Shown here: piece by piece, positions 1 to 9,044 of the stretch
How positions within the stretch are numbered: position 1 is the stretch's first letter
Layout: every line of letters begins with the position of its first letter
DNA from: Methylobacillus flagellatus_A
GTDB taxonomy: Bacteria > Pseudomonadota > Gammaproteobacteria > Burkholderiales > Methylophilaceae
Strand: one strand, 5' to 3'
Length of the DNA: 64,000 bases
Assembly (NCBI RefSeq): GCF_031344055.1
Contig: NZ_JADBEN010000002.1
Notes under the pieces: generated by a model
Told to the model about the DNA's origin: nothing
What the model saw: only the letters and a program-made list of their open reading frames with translations
The model's database searches: none
Translations under genes and position numbers: made by a program

Positions 1-1103
1 ACCAAAATGCGCAGCATGCGGCGCAACGGCTCTGCGGCGCCCCATAACAACTGGTCGCCCACGGTGAAGGCGGAGAGATAGTCGCCGCCCATGCCCATCT
101 TGCGCAGGCGCCCAACCGGAGTCTGCAAGGTGCCGGTCACCGCTGCGGGGCTCAAGCGCTTCATGGTCGCCTCGCGCTCGTTGGGCACGACTTCCGCCCA
201 TGGGTTGGCTGCTGCCAACATGTCGGCTATCTCATCCAACGGCACATCTTGCTTCAACTTGATAGTCAAGGCCTGGGAGTGGCAGCGCATCGCGCCAATC
301 CGCACGCATAATCCATCGATCACGATAGGATCGGCCTCGCGTCCCAGGATCTTGTTGGTTTCCGCCATGCCCTTCCATTCTTCCTTGCTTTGGCCGTTGC
401 CCAAGTCCTTGTCTATCCAAGGGATCAGGCTGCCGGCAAGCGGAACGCCGAAATGGTCGACCGGCAATTCAGCGCTGCGCAGGGTATCCGCCACCTTGCG
501 GTCTATGTCCAGAATGGCCGAGGATGGATCTTGCAACTCGGATGCGACACCGGCATGCACCACACCCATCTGCTTGATGAGTTCGCGCATGTTCTGCGCG
601 CCAGCGCCGGAAGCAGCCTGGTAGGTCATGGCAGTCGCCCACTCGACCAGGTCGGCCTTGAACAACCCGTTCAATGCCATCAGCATCAGGGAGACGGTAC
701 AGTTGCCGCCGATCCAGTTGCGCCCGCCTGCCGACAATGCCTGCTTGATTACGTCCAGGTTGACGGGGTCCAGGATGACCACCGCATCCTTTTCCATGCG
801 CAGCGTGGAGGCGGCATCGATCCAGTGGCCTTGCCAGCCTTCGGAGCGCAGCTTGGGGAAGATATCGCTGGTATAGTCGCCACCCTGGCAGGAAACGATG
901 ATGTCCATCGCCTTGAGTTCGGCAAGCGACTTCGCATCCTTGAGCGGAGGCGTATCGCAGCCGATCGCAGGGCCTGCGCCGCCGGTCTGCGAGGTGGTGA
1001 AGAATATGGGCTCGATATCCTTGAAGTCGCCTTCCGCCATCATGCGCTGCATGAGCACGGAACCCACCATGCCCCGCCAGCCGACAAACCCTACTTTGAA
1101 CAT
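1..1103 (-). CDS. asd: Aspartate-semialdehyde dehydrogenase (3' end cut by window edge)
   Basis: Reduces aspartyl phosphate to aspartate semialdehyde, the branch point to lysine/diaminopimelate, threonine and methionine. Read from the ATG at 1103 the frame opens MFKVGFVGWRGMVGSV, the NADP-binding glycine-rich start, and later contains GGNCTVSLM, which carries the catalytic cysteine of the E. coli-like class. The last readable residues are AEPLRRMLRIL; enzymes of this class end within a residue or two of that point, so nearly the whole protein (about 367 residues) is present and only the stop lies outside. An ATG at 1106 is an alternative start, but the AGGAAG upstream is better spaced for 1103. 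It follows leuB by 54 bases on the same strand. Confidence 0.95.
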   Translation of the reverse strand, partial: MFKVGFVGWRGMVGSVLMQRMMAEGDFKDIEPIFFTTSQTGGAGPAIGCDTPPLKDAKSLAELKAMDIIVSCQGGDYTSDIFPKLRSEGWQGHWIDAASTLRMEKDAVVILDPVNLDVIKQALSAGGRNWIGGNCTVSLMLMALNGLFKADLVEWATAMTYQAASGAGAQNMRELIKQMGVVHAGVASELQDPSSAILDIDRKVADTLRSAELPVDHFGVPLAGSLIPWIDKDLGNGQSKEEWKGMAETNKILGREADPIVIDGLCVRIGAMRCHSQALTIKLKQDVPLDEIADMLAAANPWAEVVPNEREATMKRLSPAAVTGTLQTPVGRLRKMGMGGDYLSAFTVGDQLLWGAAEPLRRMLRIL

Positions 1104-1157
1104 CATCTCTTCCTGGTTAAATGACCTTGCAGGCCTATCGTTGTATCTAGCTTACGA

Positions 1158-2213
1158 TTATAGCGCTGCTACAACCGCATCGCCCATTTCGCTGCACTTG
1201 ACCTTGCTGGTGCCCTCGGTCCAGATATCCGCTGTGCGGTATCCCTGCTCCAGAGCCTTCTTCACCGCATTTTCCACATGGCTGGCATTGGCCTCGTCGT
1301 TAAAGGTATAACGCAGCATCATGGCTGCGGAAAGGATGGTCGCCAGCGGGTTGGCGATATCCTTGCCGGCAATGTCGGGGGCGGAACCGTGGCTGGGCTC
1401 GTACATGCCCTTGTTGTCCTGGTCCAGCGATGCGGAAGGCAGCATGCCGATGGAGCCGGTCAACATGGAGGCCTCGTCCGAGAGGATATCGCCGAAGATG
1501 TTGCCGGTGACCATCACGTCGAACTGCTTGGGCGCGCGGATCAATTGCATCGCGGCGTTATCGACATACATGTGGCTGAGCTCGACGTCCGGATACTCCT
1601 TCGCCACCTCGATCATCACCTGGCGCCAGAGTTCGGTGGTTTCCAGCACGTTGGCCTTGTCCACGGAACAGACTTTCTTGTTGCGTTTCTGCGCGATGCT
1701 GAACGCCACATGCGCGATGCGGCGGATTTCGGACTCGTTGTAGCGCATGGTGTTGACGCCTTCGCGCTCGCCGTTGTCCAGCGTGGAAATGCCGCGCGGC
1801 TGGCCGAAGTAGATGTCGCCGGTCAGCTCGCGCACGATCATGATGTCCAGGCCGGAGACCACTTCCGGCTTCAAAGTGGATGCCGAGGCCAGCTCGGGAT
1901 ACAGCAAGGCGGGACGCAGGTTGGCGAACAGGTTGAGTTCCTTGCGGATGCGTAGCAGGCCGCGCTCGGGGCGCTTGTCGCGCGGCAGGGTATCGTATTT
2001 CCAGTCGCCTACTGCGCCGAGCAGCACGGCATCGGCCTCCTTGGCGAGTTTGAGCGTCGCCTCGGGCAACGGGTCGCCGGCCGCTTCGTAACCTGCGCCG
2101 CCGATCGGCGCTTCCTGCAACTCTAGGTCGAGATCAAGCGCTTTCAGCACCTTGACGGCTTGCGCCACGATTTCAGGACCGATGCCGTCGCCCGGCAATA
2201 CCGCAATCTTCAT
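1158..2213 (-). CDS. leuB: 3-isopropylmalate dehydrogenase
   Basis: Third step of leucine biosynthesis: NAD-dependent oxidation and decarboxylation of 3-isopropylmalate in the cytoplasm. The 351-residue protein has the normal family length, opens MKIAVLPGDGIGPEIV, and carries the isocitrate/isopropylmalate dehydrogenase signature NIFGDILSDEASMLTGSIG with the following NAD-binding loop EPSHGSAPDIAGK. It lies 79 bases downstream of leuD on the same strand and upstream of asd, an order common in betaproteobacteria, so co-transcription with leuCD is likely. Confidence 0.97.
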   Translation of the reverse strand: MKIAVLPGDGIGPEIVAQAVKVLKALDLDLELQEAPIGGAGYEAAGDPLPEATLKLAKEADAVLLGAVGDWKYDTLPRDKRPERGLLRIRKELNLFANLRPALLYPELASASTLKPEVVSGLDIMIVRELTGDIYFGQPRGISTLDNGEREGVNTMRYNESEIRRIAHVAFSIAQKRNKKVCSVDKANVLETTELWRQVMIEVAKEYPDVELSHMYVDNAAMQLIRAPKQFDVMVTGNIFGDILSDEASMLTGSIGMLPSASLDQDNKGMYEPSHGSAPDIAGKDIANPLATILSAAMMLRYTFNDEANASHVENAVKKALEQGYRTADIWTEGTSKVKCSEMGDAVVAAL

Positions 2214-2292
2214 AAACGTGTTCCCAGATATTGAATTGATTTGAACAGGAGCAATCCATGCCGCGCCCTATGGCGGGCAGCATGGATCATGG

Positions 2293-2931
2293 TTAATTGA
2301 ACAGCCAGGGCTGCGCGGCCTTGTGCTTGGCTTCAAACGCCTTGATGTCGGACACGTGCTGCAAGGTCAGGCCGATATCGTCGAGACCGTTCAATAGGCA
2401 ATGCTTGCGGAACGGGTCTATCTCGAAAGCATAGCTTTTGCCGCCGGGCGTCTGCACGGTTTGCGTCTGCAGGTCGACCAGCAAGTGATAACCCTCGTTG
2501 GGCTCGACTTCCTTGAACAGGCTATCGACGATTTCCGCATCGAGGACAATCGGCAGGATACCGTTCTTGAAGCAGTTGTTGAAGAAGATGTCGGCGAAGC
2601 TCGGGGCGATGATGGCGCGGAAGCCGTAATCGAGCAGCGCCCACGGCGCATGCTCGCGGCTGGAGCCGCAGCCGAAATTCTCGCGCGTCAGCAGGACGCT
2701 GGCGCCCTGGTAGCGCGGGAAGTTGAGCGGGAAGTCAGGATTCAACGGCCGCTTGCTGTTGTCCTTGCCCGGCTCGCCCTGATCCAGATAGCGCCACTCA
2801 TCGAAAGCGTTGGGGCCGAAGCCCGCGCGCTTGATCGACTTCAGGAACTGCTTGGGAATGATGGCGTCGGTATCGACATTGGCGCGATCCAAGGGGGCCA
2901 CCAATCCATTCAACTGGGTAAATGCTTGCAT
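2293..2931 (-). CDS. leuD: 3-isopropylmalate dehydratase small subunit
   Basis: Small (swivel-domain) subunit that pairs with LeuC to isomerise 2- to 3-isopropylmalate. The 212-residue length is typical. It shows the N-terminal DTDAIIPKQFL segment and the substrate-domain motif FGCGSSREHAPWAL. The entericidin-like gene sits between it and leuC, with its stop 21 bases before this start, so the three are probably one transcript. Confidence 0.97.
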   Translation of the reverse strand: MQAFTQLNGLVAPLDRANVDTDAIIPKQFLKSIKRAGFGPNAFDEWRYLDQGEPGKDNSKRPLNPDFPLNFPRYQGASVLLTRENFGCGSSREHAPWALLDYGFRAIIAPSFADIFFNNCFKNGILPIVLDAEIVDSLFKEVEPNEGYHLLVDLQTQTVQTPGGKSYAFEIDPFRKHCLLNGLDDIGLTLQHVSDIKAFEAKHKAAQPWLFN

Positions 2932-2952
2932 ATTGATCCAATAAACGATTCG

Positions 2953-3081
2953 TTACTTGGTTGATTTCTGTATGGCTTCGCCGGCCTTTTCGATGTCCTT
3001 GCCCATGCCGTTGATGGTATTGCATGCGGCCAGGGCCATCGCCAGCAATGACATGGCCGCCATCATGAACACTTGTCGCAT
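2953..3081 (-). CDS. Entericidin A/B family small lipoprotein
   Basis: A 42-residue protein: MRQVFMMAAMSLLAMALAAC is a signal peptide ending in a lipobox (LAAC, lipidated Cys20), followed by NTINGMGKDIEKAGEAIQKS, the short amphipathic helix typical of entericidins. Members of this family are small outer-membrane or envelope lipoproteins; E. coli EcnA/EcnB are described as an antidote/toxin pair, but the role of single homologues like this one is not known. The ATG lies 8 bases after the leuC stop, and the frame fills the gap before leuD exactly, which supports a real gene expressed with leucine biosynthesis. Confidence 0.85.
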   Translation of the reverse strand: MRQVFMMAAMSLLAMALAACNTINGMGKDIEKAGEAIQKSTK

Positions 3082-3089
3082 GGCCGGGC

Positions 3090-4496
3090 TCAATTCAGCA
3101 ATTGGCGCACGTCGACGAAATGCCCGGTCACCGCCGCGGCAGCCGCCATTTCAGGACTGACGAGGTGGGTACGGCCGCCTGCGCCCTGACGTCCCTCGAA
3201 ATTGCGGTTCGAGGTGGAGGCGCAACGCTCGCCCGGCTCCAGACGATCGGCATTCATCGCCAAACACATGGAGCAGCCGGGCTCACGCCATTCGAAACCG
3301 GCTTCCTTGAAAATCCTGTCCAGGCCTTCCTGCTCCGCCTGCGCCTTGACCAGGCCGGAACCCGGCACTACCATCGCCAGCTTGACGTTGGGCGCGACGT
3401 GCTTGCCCTTGGCCACAGCCGCGGCGGCGCGCAAGTCCTCGATACGGGAATTGGTGCAGGAGCCGATGAACACTTTGTCGATCGGAATTTCCGAGATTGG
3501 GGTATTGGCCTGCAAGCCCATGTACTGCAAGGCGCGCTCCATACCGCTGCGCTTGGTCGGGTCGTTTTCCTTAGTGGGGTCTGGCACGATGCCGTTGACC
3601 GCCGTCACCATTTCGGGAGAAGTGCCCCAGGTGACTTGCGGCTCGATTTCCTCGGCCTTGAGTTCTACCACGGCGTCGAACTTGGCGCCCTCGTCGCTAT
3701 GCAAGGTGCGCCAGTAGGCCACTGCCGCATCCCATTGCTCCGGCTTGGGCGCGTAGGGACGGCCCTTGACGTAATCGATGGTGATGTCGTCCACGGCCAC
3801 CATGCCGGCACGCGCGCCCGCCTCGATCGCCATGTTGCACAATGTCATGCGCCCTTCCATGCTCAGACCGCGAATCGCCGAGCCTGCGAACTCGATCGCA
3901 TAGCCGGTGCCGCCCGCAGTGCCGATCTTGCCGATGATCGCCAATGCAATGTCCTTGGCGGTGACGCCGGGGCCAAGCTGGCCCTCCACACGCACCTGCA
4001 TGGCCTTGGATTTCTTCTGCACCAAGCATTGAGTCGCCATTACGTGCTCGACTTCTGAAGTGCCGATGCCGTGCGCCAATGCGCCAAACGCGCCGTGGGT
4101 GCTAGTATGGGAGTCGCCGCAGACCACGGTCATGCCAGGCAAAGTCGCGCCCTGCTCAGGCCCCATGACATGCACGATGCCTTGGCGCGCATCGCCCATC
4201 CTGAATTCGGTCACGCCGAAATCGTTGCAGTTCTGGTCCAGCGTTTCCACCTGCAGGCGCGAGATCGGATCGGCAATGCCCTGACTGCGGTCGGTGGTCG
4301 GCACGTTGTGGTCGGGCACCGCCAGCACGGAGCTGATGCGCCATAGCTTGCGGCCGGTCATCTTCAGGCCTTCGAACGCCTGCGGGCTGGTCACCTCATG
4401 CACCAGGTGGCGGTCGATATAGATCAACGCGGCACCGTTTTCCTCACGCACCACGTGGGAATCAAATAATTTGTCGTAAAGCGTTTTGGCTGACAT
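3090..4496 (-). CDS. leuC: 3-isopropylmalate dehydratase large subunit
   Basis: Catalytic, [4Fe-4S]-bearing subunit of isopropylmalate isomerase (aconitase family). At 468 residues it matches the usual length. The cluster ligands are visible in GSCTNSRIEDL and in the later CSMC pair, and the aconitase signature region VVCGDSHTSTHGAFGALA is intact. It is the first leu gene on this strand. About 70 bases separate it from yajQ; no convincing promoter or leucine leader peptide was recognised in that gap. Confidence 0.97.
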   Translation of the reverse strand: MSAKTLYDKLFDSHVVREENGAALIYIDRHLVHEVTSPQAFEGLKMTGRKLWRISSVLAVPDHNVPTTDRSQGIADPISRLQVETLDQNCNDFGVTEFRMGDARQGIVHVMGPEQGATLPGMTVVCGDSHTSTHGAFGALAHGIGTSEVEHVMATQCLVQKKSKAMQVRVEGQLGPGVTAKDIALAIIGKIGTAGGTGYAIEFAGSAIRGLSMEGRMTLCNMAIEAGARAGMVAVDDITIDYVKGRPYAPKPEQWDAAVAYWRTLHSDEGAKFDAVVELKAEEIEPQVTWGTSPEMVTAVNGIVPDPTKENDPTKRSGMERALQYMGLQANTPISEIPIDKVFIGSCTNSRIEDLRAAAAVAKGKHVAPNVKLAMVVPGSGLVKAQAEQEGLDRIFKEAGFEWREPGCSMCLAMNADRLEPGERCASTSNRNFEGRQGAGGRTHLVSPEMAAAAAVTGHFVDVRQLLN

Positions 4497-4566
4497 ACGA
4501 TCCTTCTAATCCTGCTGATACAGTCCGTTTAACGTCACTAGACGGTTTATGGTTGAATCCGGCCGC

Positions 4567-5061
4567 TCAATCGCGGAAGTTGCCGAACTGCAACGGGAAA
4601 TCCGTGATGGACTTCTTGACGAAGGCGATCGCCTCCTGCAACACGTCGCGTTTGGCGCCGGTCACGCGCACTTCGTCGCCCTGGATGCTGGCCTGCACCT
4701 TGAGGCCGCTATCCTTGAGCAGTTTGACGATTTTCTTAGCTAGTTCGGCATCGATGCCAGCCTTGATCTTGAGCACCTGCTTGACCTTGTTGCCGGAAAT
4801 CTTCTGCACGTCCTGGTGATCCAGGCGCTTGGCGCTGTCGGCCTCCTTCTTTTCCATCGCGGGCAGGAGGATGGCCTTGATCTGGTCGAGCTGGAAATCC
4901 GAGTCGCCATGCAAGGTGATCAGGCTATCCTTTTCGTTCAGCTCGACACTCGCGCTGGTGCCCTTGAAGTCATAGCGGTTGGTAATCTGGCGACCAGCGA
5001 CATCCACCGCATTCTTCAATGCGACCATATCGACTTCAGAAGAAATATCAAATGAAGGCAT
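4567..5061 (-). CDS. yajQ: YajQ family nucleotide-binding protein
   Basis: A 164-residue protein matching the YajQ family end to end, opening MPSFDISSEVDMVALKNAV and containing ITNRYDFKGT, the family's best conserved stretch. Structures of the family show two RNA-recognition-like domains; homologues in Xanthomonas and Pseudomonas bind cyclic di-GMP and act with transcription regulators. Which role applies here cannot be read from sequence. It lies between ppnP and leuC on the same strand, with a 94-base gap upstream. Confidence 0.93.
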   Translation of the reverse strand: MPSFDISSEVDMVALKNAVDVAGRQITNRYDFKGTSASVELNEKDSLITLHGDSDFQLDQIKAILLPAMEKKEADSAKRLDHQDVQKISGNKVKQVLKIKAGIDAELAKKIVKLLKDSGLKVQASIQGDEVRVTGAKRDVLQEAIAFVKKSITDFPLQFGNFRD

Positions 5062-5155
5062 CGTTATCCATCCTCATCCAAATTCAACGCTGCATGCCGG
5101 TAAGCCCGGCGTGAGGCAGCGATTTAAATACTCAACAATACAGGTGCTGCAACGC

Positions 5156-5467
5156 TTATTCGAAATGGCAGACGTAATCCAGCGTTTCCGTCACTTCGAT
5201 GTCGAAGCTGGAGTTGCCCGGCACGGTGAATTTCTCGCCCGCGCCGTAAGTCTTCCACTCGCTTTCGCCATTGAGGCGCACCTTGCAGGCGCCGCTGTTG
5301 ATTTCCATCAGCTCGGGAGAACCGGTATTGAAGGTCAGCGTGCCGGGAAAAATCACGCCCACAGTCGCACGGGTGCCGTTCGGGAACAGCACGGTATGGC
5401 TGACACACTTGCCGTCGAAATACACATTGGCTTTTTTCTTGACGCTCACATTGTCGAACTGGGCCAC
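5156..5467 (-). CDS. ppnP: Pyrimidine/purine nucleoside phosphorylase
   Basis: A 103-residue single-cupin protein of the PpnP (formerly YaiE/DUF1255) family, which phosphorolyses several nucleosides to free base and ribose 1-phosphate. The start MAQFDNVSVKKKANVYFDGKC, the central GVIFPGTLTFNTG and the cupin end FTVPGNSSFDI with the final YVCHF are all family-typical. It begins 24 bases after argG, so it may be co-transcribed with the arginine genes, although no functional link is known. Confidence 0.93.
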   Translation of the reverse strand: MAQFDNVSVKKKANVYFDGKCVSHTVLFPNGTRATVGVIFPGTLTFNTGSPELMEINSGACKVRLNGESEWKTYGAGEKFTVPGNSSFDIEVTETLDYVCHFE

Positions 5468-5491
5468 GACGCTTCTCCTAAAATTAGTTGG

Positions 5492-6712
5492 TTACTTCTT
5501 GTTGCGCAGGTTGGCTGCGATGCGCATGCGTAAGGCATTCAGCTTGATGAAGCCGCCTGCATCGCGGTGGTCGTAGGCGCCTGCGTCGTCCTCGAAGGTC
5601 GCAATGTTCGGGTCGAACAGCGAATCGGTCTTGGAATCGCGGCCGGTCACGATCACGTTGCCCTTATACAGCTTGAGCTTGACCCAGCCATTGACGGTCT
5701 GCTGGGTATGGTCGATTAAAGTTTGCAGAGCAACACGCTCAGGACTCCACCAGTAGCCGTTGTAGATCATGCTCGCATAGCGCGGCATCAGGTCGTCCTT
5801 CAGGTGTGCGACTTCGCGGTCGAGGGTGATGGACTCGATCGCGCGATGCGCCTTGAGCAGGATGGTGCCGCCCGGAGTCTCGTAACAGCCGCGCGACTTC
5901 ATGCCGACGTAACGGTTTTCCACCAGATCAAGACGGCCAATGCCATGCTTGCCGCCCAGTCGATTCAGCTCCGCGAGCAGTTCATGCGGCTTCAATGCCT
6001 TGCCATTCAATGAGATGGGGTCGCCATTGCGATATTCAATCTCCAGATATTCGGCTTCGTCCGGCGCGCTCTCGGGCGATACCGTCCAGCGCCACATATC
6101 TTCCTCGGCTTCCGCAGCCGGGTTTTCCAGGTGGCGGCCTTCGTAGGAAATGTGCAGCAGGTTGGCGTCCATGCTGTACGGACTGCCACCCTGGCGGTGC
6201 TTCATCTCGACAGGAATGCCATGTTGTTCGGCATAGGCCAGCAACTTTTCGCGGCTGAGCAAATCCCATTCGCGCCATGGCGCGATGACCTTGACGCCGG
6301 GCTTGAGCGCATAGGCGCCCAGCTCGAAGCGCACTTGGTCGTTGCCCTTGCCGGTAGCGCCGTGAGAAATGGCATCAGCGCCGGTTTCATTGGCGATCTC
6401 GATCAGGCGCTTGGCGATCAGGGGACGTGCAATCGAGGTGCCGAGCAGGTATTCACCTTCATATACGGTGTTGGCGCGGAACATCGGAAACACGAAGTCG
6501 CGCACGAACTCTTCGCGCAGGTCGTCGATATAGATTTCCTTGACGCCGAATTTCTTGGCCTTTTCACGCGCCGGCTCCAGTTCTTCGCCCTGGCCAATAT
6601 CCGCAGTAAAGGTCACCACCTCGCACTGGTAGGTGTCCTGCAGCCATTTCAGGATCACGGAGGTATCCAGGCCGCCGGAATAGGCCAGCACGACTTTCTT
6701 CACATCACTCAT
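5492..6712 (-). CDS. argG: Argininosuccinate synthase
   Basis: Joins citrulline and aspartate using ATP, the penultimate step of arginine biosynthesis. The 406-residue sequence opens with KKVVLAYSGGLDTSVIL, the PP-loop ATP-binding signature, and has GATGKGNDQVRFELG, the second family signature. The length is standard for the type-1 enzyme. It follows argF by 41 bases on the same strand, forming argD-argF-argG. Confidence 0.98.
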   Translation of the reverse strand: MSDVKKVVLAYSGGLDTSVILKWLQDTYQCEVVTFTADIGQGEELEPAREKAKKFGVKEIYIDDLREEFVRDFVFPMFRANTVYEGEYLLGTSIARPLIAKRLIEIANETGADAISHGATGKGNDQVRFELGAYALKPGVKVIAPWREWDLLSREKLLAYAEQHGIPVEMKHRQGGSPYSMDANLLHISYEGRHLENPAAEAEEDMWRWTVSPESAPDEAEYLEIEYRNGDPISLNGKALKPHELLAELNRLGGKHGIGRLDLVENRYVGMKSRGCYETPGGTILLKAHRAIESITLDREVAHLKDDLMPRYASMIYNGYWWSPERVALQTLIDHTQQTVNGWVKLKLYKGNVIVTGRDSKTDSLFDPNIATFEDDAGAYDHRDAGGFIKLNALRMRIAANLRNKK

Positions 6713-6753
6713 TTCGCTATTTCTTTCTCGATTAAATCCAATTCAACCCAGGT

Positions 6754-7674
6754 TTATGCCTGCACCTTGCCCAGCAGCAAATACTCCATCAATGCCTTCT
6801 GCACGTGCAGCCGGTTCTCGGCCTCTTCCCACACCACGGACTGCGGACCGTCAATCACGGCGGCCTCGACCTCTTCGCCGCGGTGCGCGGGCAAGCAGTG
6901 CATGAACAAGGCATCCTTGCCTGCAACGTGCATCATGTCGGCATCCACCTGCCAGTCGTGGAAGTCGCGGCGGCGCTCTTCGTTTTCCGCCTCGAAGCCC
7001 ATCGAAGTCCAGACATCGGTAGTGACGAGATCGGCACCGCGTGCTGCCTCCATCGGGTCGGTGAATTCCTCGTAATGGTCGGTGCCATAGAGATTGGCGC
7101 GCTCCGGCTCGACCTCGTATCCGGGCGGCGTCGATACATGCACATTGAAATCCAGCACCTCGGCCGCCTGCAGCCAGGTGTTGCAGACGTTGTTCGAGTC
7201 ACCGATCCAGGCCACGGTCTTACCCTTGATCGAACCGCGATGCTCGATATAGGTAAAGATATCGGCGAGGATCTGGCAGGGATGGTATTCATTGGTCAGG
7301 CCGTTGATCACCGGCACGCGCGAATTGGCGGCAAAGCGTTCGATGATCTCCTGCTCGAAGGTGCGGATCATGACGATGTCGCTCATGCGCGAGATGACTT
7401 GCGCCGCATCCTCCACTGGCTCGCCGCGTCCCAATTGGGAATCGCGCGTATTGAGATAGATGGCGGAGCCGCCCAACTGCTGCATGCCGGCCTCGAACGA
7501 CAGGCGCGTGCGGGTGCTGGCCTTCTCGAAAATCATCACTAGGGTGCGGTCGGTCAACGGCCAGTATTGCTGGTAGGCCTTGAACTGCTCCTTGATCCAG
7601 CGCGTGCGGTCGAAAATATGCGCCAGCTCGTCCGCATTCAGATCGTTGAACTGCAAGAAATGTTTGATTGCCAT
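6754..7674 (-). CDS. argF: Ornithine carbamoyltransferase
   Basis: Transfers the carbamoyl group to ornithine to give citrulline. The 306-residue protein carries the carbamoyl-phosphate loop FEKASTRTRLSFEA, the HPCQ motif, and the ornithine-side motif HCLPAHRG near the C-terminus. It lies between argD (19-base gap) and argG, so the three genes form a compact arginine operon on the minus strand. Confidence 0.97.
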   Translation of the reverse strand: MAIKHFLQFNDLNADELAHIFDRTRWIKEQFKAYQQYWPLTDRTLVMIFEKASTRTRLSFEAGMQQLGGSAIYLNTRDSQLGRGEPVEDAAQVISRMSDIVMIRTFEQEIIERFAANSRVPVINGLTNEYHPCQILADIFTYIEHRGSIKGKTVAWIGDSNNVCNTWLQAAEVLDFNVHVSTPPGYEVEPERANLYGTDHYEEFTDPMEAARGADLVTTDVWTSMGFEAENEERRRDFHDWQVDADMMHVAGKDALFMHCLPAHRGEEVEAAVIDGPQSVVWEEAENRLHVQKALMEYLLLGKVQA

Positions 7675-7693
7675 AACGTTTATATTCCCGCGA

Positions 7694-8872
7694 TCAAGCC
7701 AAAAACTTCTTGATTAAAGGTGCCAGGATACCCACCACTTGCTGCGCTTCCTGCTCGTTCATGACGAGCGGCGGCAACAGGCGGATCACTTTTTCTGCCG
7801 TCACATTGATCAGCAAGCCTGCTTCCAGCGCCTGCTTGACCAGTTCCGCACACGGGCGGTCCAGCTCTATGCCTATCATCAGGCCTGCATTGCGGATCAC
7901 GCTCACGCCGGCCACGTCTTGCAGGCTGGCAGCAAAAGCCTCGCGTATGTAATTGCCCAATTGCTCTGCATGCGCGAGCAGTCCGTCGGACTCGATGATG
8001 TCCAGCGTCGCCAACGCAGCGCTACAGGCCAGCGGGTTGCCGCCGAAAGTAGAGCCGTGCTTGCCATAGGTAAATACTTCCGCCGCCGGGCCATGTGCCA
8101 GACAGGCGCCGATGGGTACGCCCGAGCCCAGCCCCTTCGCCAGGGTCATGACGTCGGGCACTACATCGGTGTGCTGGAATGCAAACCAGGTGCCGGTACG
8201 CGCCACGCCGCTTTGCACTTCGTCCAGCATCAGCAGCCAGCCATGGGTATCGCAAATCTCGCGCAAGCCCTTGAAATACGCCGCCGAGTCACGCGGCACA
8301 TTGATGCCGCCCTCGCCCTGGATAGGCTCGAGCAGGATGGCAACGACGTTCTTGTTGTGCCGCGCCACCTGGCGCACGGCATCGAGGTCATCGAACGGCA
8401 CGCGGATGAAGCCGCTCACCAACGGCTCGAAACCGGCCTGGGTCTTGCGGTTGCCCGTGGCGGAAAGCGTTGCCAGGGTGCGGCCATGGAATGCGCGCTC
8501 CATGACGATGATTTCAGGATTTTCTATGCCCTTGTTGTGCCCATAGAGTCGTGCAAGCTTGATGGCGGCCTCATTGGCCTCGCAACCGGAATTACAGACA
8601 AACACCTTGTCCATGCCGGAAACCTCGCACAACCTGTCCGCAAGCCTGGACTGCTCGGCAATGCCGTAGACATTCGAGACATGGATCAAGCGGCCGGCCT
8701 GCTCACTGATGGCGGCCACCAGGCGAGGATGAGCATGGCCCAGGCCATTGACCGCGATTCCGGCCAATGCGTCCAGGTAACGCTTGCCCTCGGTATCCCA
8801 GAGCCAGGCGCCTTCTCCCTTAGTGAAGGTGACAGGCTGACGGGCGTAGGTATTCATCAAATGTTCGGACAT
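7694..8872 (-). CDS. argD: Acetylornithine aminotransferase
   Basis: PLP-dependent class-III aminotransferase that converts N-acetylglutamate semialdehyde to acetylornithine; many homologues also serve succinyldiaminopimelate transamination in lysine synthesis. The 392-residue chain has NSGCEANEAAIKLAR, the cofactor motif DEVQSGVARTG and the PLP lysine in TLAKGLGSG. It is the first gene of the argDFG run. The upstream region contains a terminator belonging to the preceding small unit, so its promoter should lie in the short gap 8873-8914. Confidence 0.95.
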   Translation of the reverse strand: MSEHLMNTYARQPVTFTKGEGAWLWDTEGKRYLDALAGIAVNGLGHAHPRLVAAISEQAGRLIHVSNVYGIAEQSRLADRLCEVSGMDKVFVCNSGCEANEAAIKLARLYGHNKGIENPEIIVMERAFHGRTLATLSATGNRKTQAGFEPLVSGFIRVPFDDLDAVRQVARHNKNVVAILLEPIQGEGGINVPRDSAAYFKGLREICDTHGWLLMLDEVQSGVARTGTWFAFQHTDVVPDVMTLAKGLGSGVPIGACLAHGPAAEVFTYGKHGSTFGGNPLACSAALATLDIIESDGLLAHAEQLGNYIREAFAASLQDVAGVSVIRNAGLMIGIELDRPCAELVKQALEAGLLINVTAEKVIRLLPPLVMNEQEAQQVVGILAPLIKKFLA

Positions 8873-8914
8873 TGCAGTATCTAGCCTTTACGTTGGATAC
8901 AAGCTCAAAAACAA

Positions 8915-8938
8915 AAACGGCGGCACCAGCCGCCGTTT
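8915..8938 (-). terminator. Rho-independent terminator upstream of argD
   Basis: A perfect 9-bp stem, AAACGGCGG (8915-8923) and CCGCCGTTT (8930-8938), with a 6-base loop. Read on the minus strand the stem is followed by a T-rich run interrupted by one G (8914-8904). It would end a transcript coming from about 9050, separating the small ORF at 8958-9044 from argD. Confidence 0.8.
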
Positions 8939-8957
8939 ACAGCATCATGCGGCACCC

Positions 8958-9044
8958 TCAGCGGTCGAGCGCGCGCTTTTTCAGCAGTCGGATGGCTGCC
9001 AGCAGAGCAATACCAGTTGCTACCTTGCGCACTATAGTCTTCAT
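8958..9044 (-). CDS. Possible 28-residue basic membrane peptide, or a small RNA
   Basis: An ATG at 9044 opens a 28-codon frame: MKTIVRKVATGIALLAAIRL then LKKRALDR, a short hydrophobic segment flanked by lysine and arginine. The stop at 8958 lies just 20 bases before a clean intrinsic terminator, so this stretch is a discrete transcription unit. The ribosome-binding site is weak (GGTGAC). It could equally be a non-coding RNA; no known family was recognised. Confidence 0.4.
   Translation of the reverse strand: MKTIVRKVATGIALLAAIRLLKKRALDR

Noticed and set aside
390..1124. Long plus-strand frames opposite asd, leuB, leuC and the arginine genes
   Set aside because: These are antisense shadows of GC-rich codons; each opposite strand encodes a clearly recognisable enzyme over its whole length.
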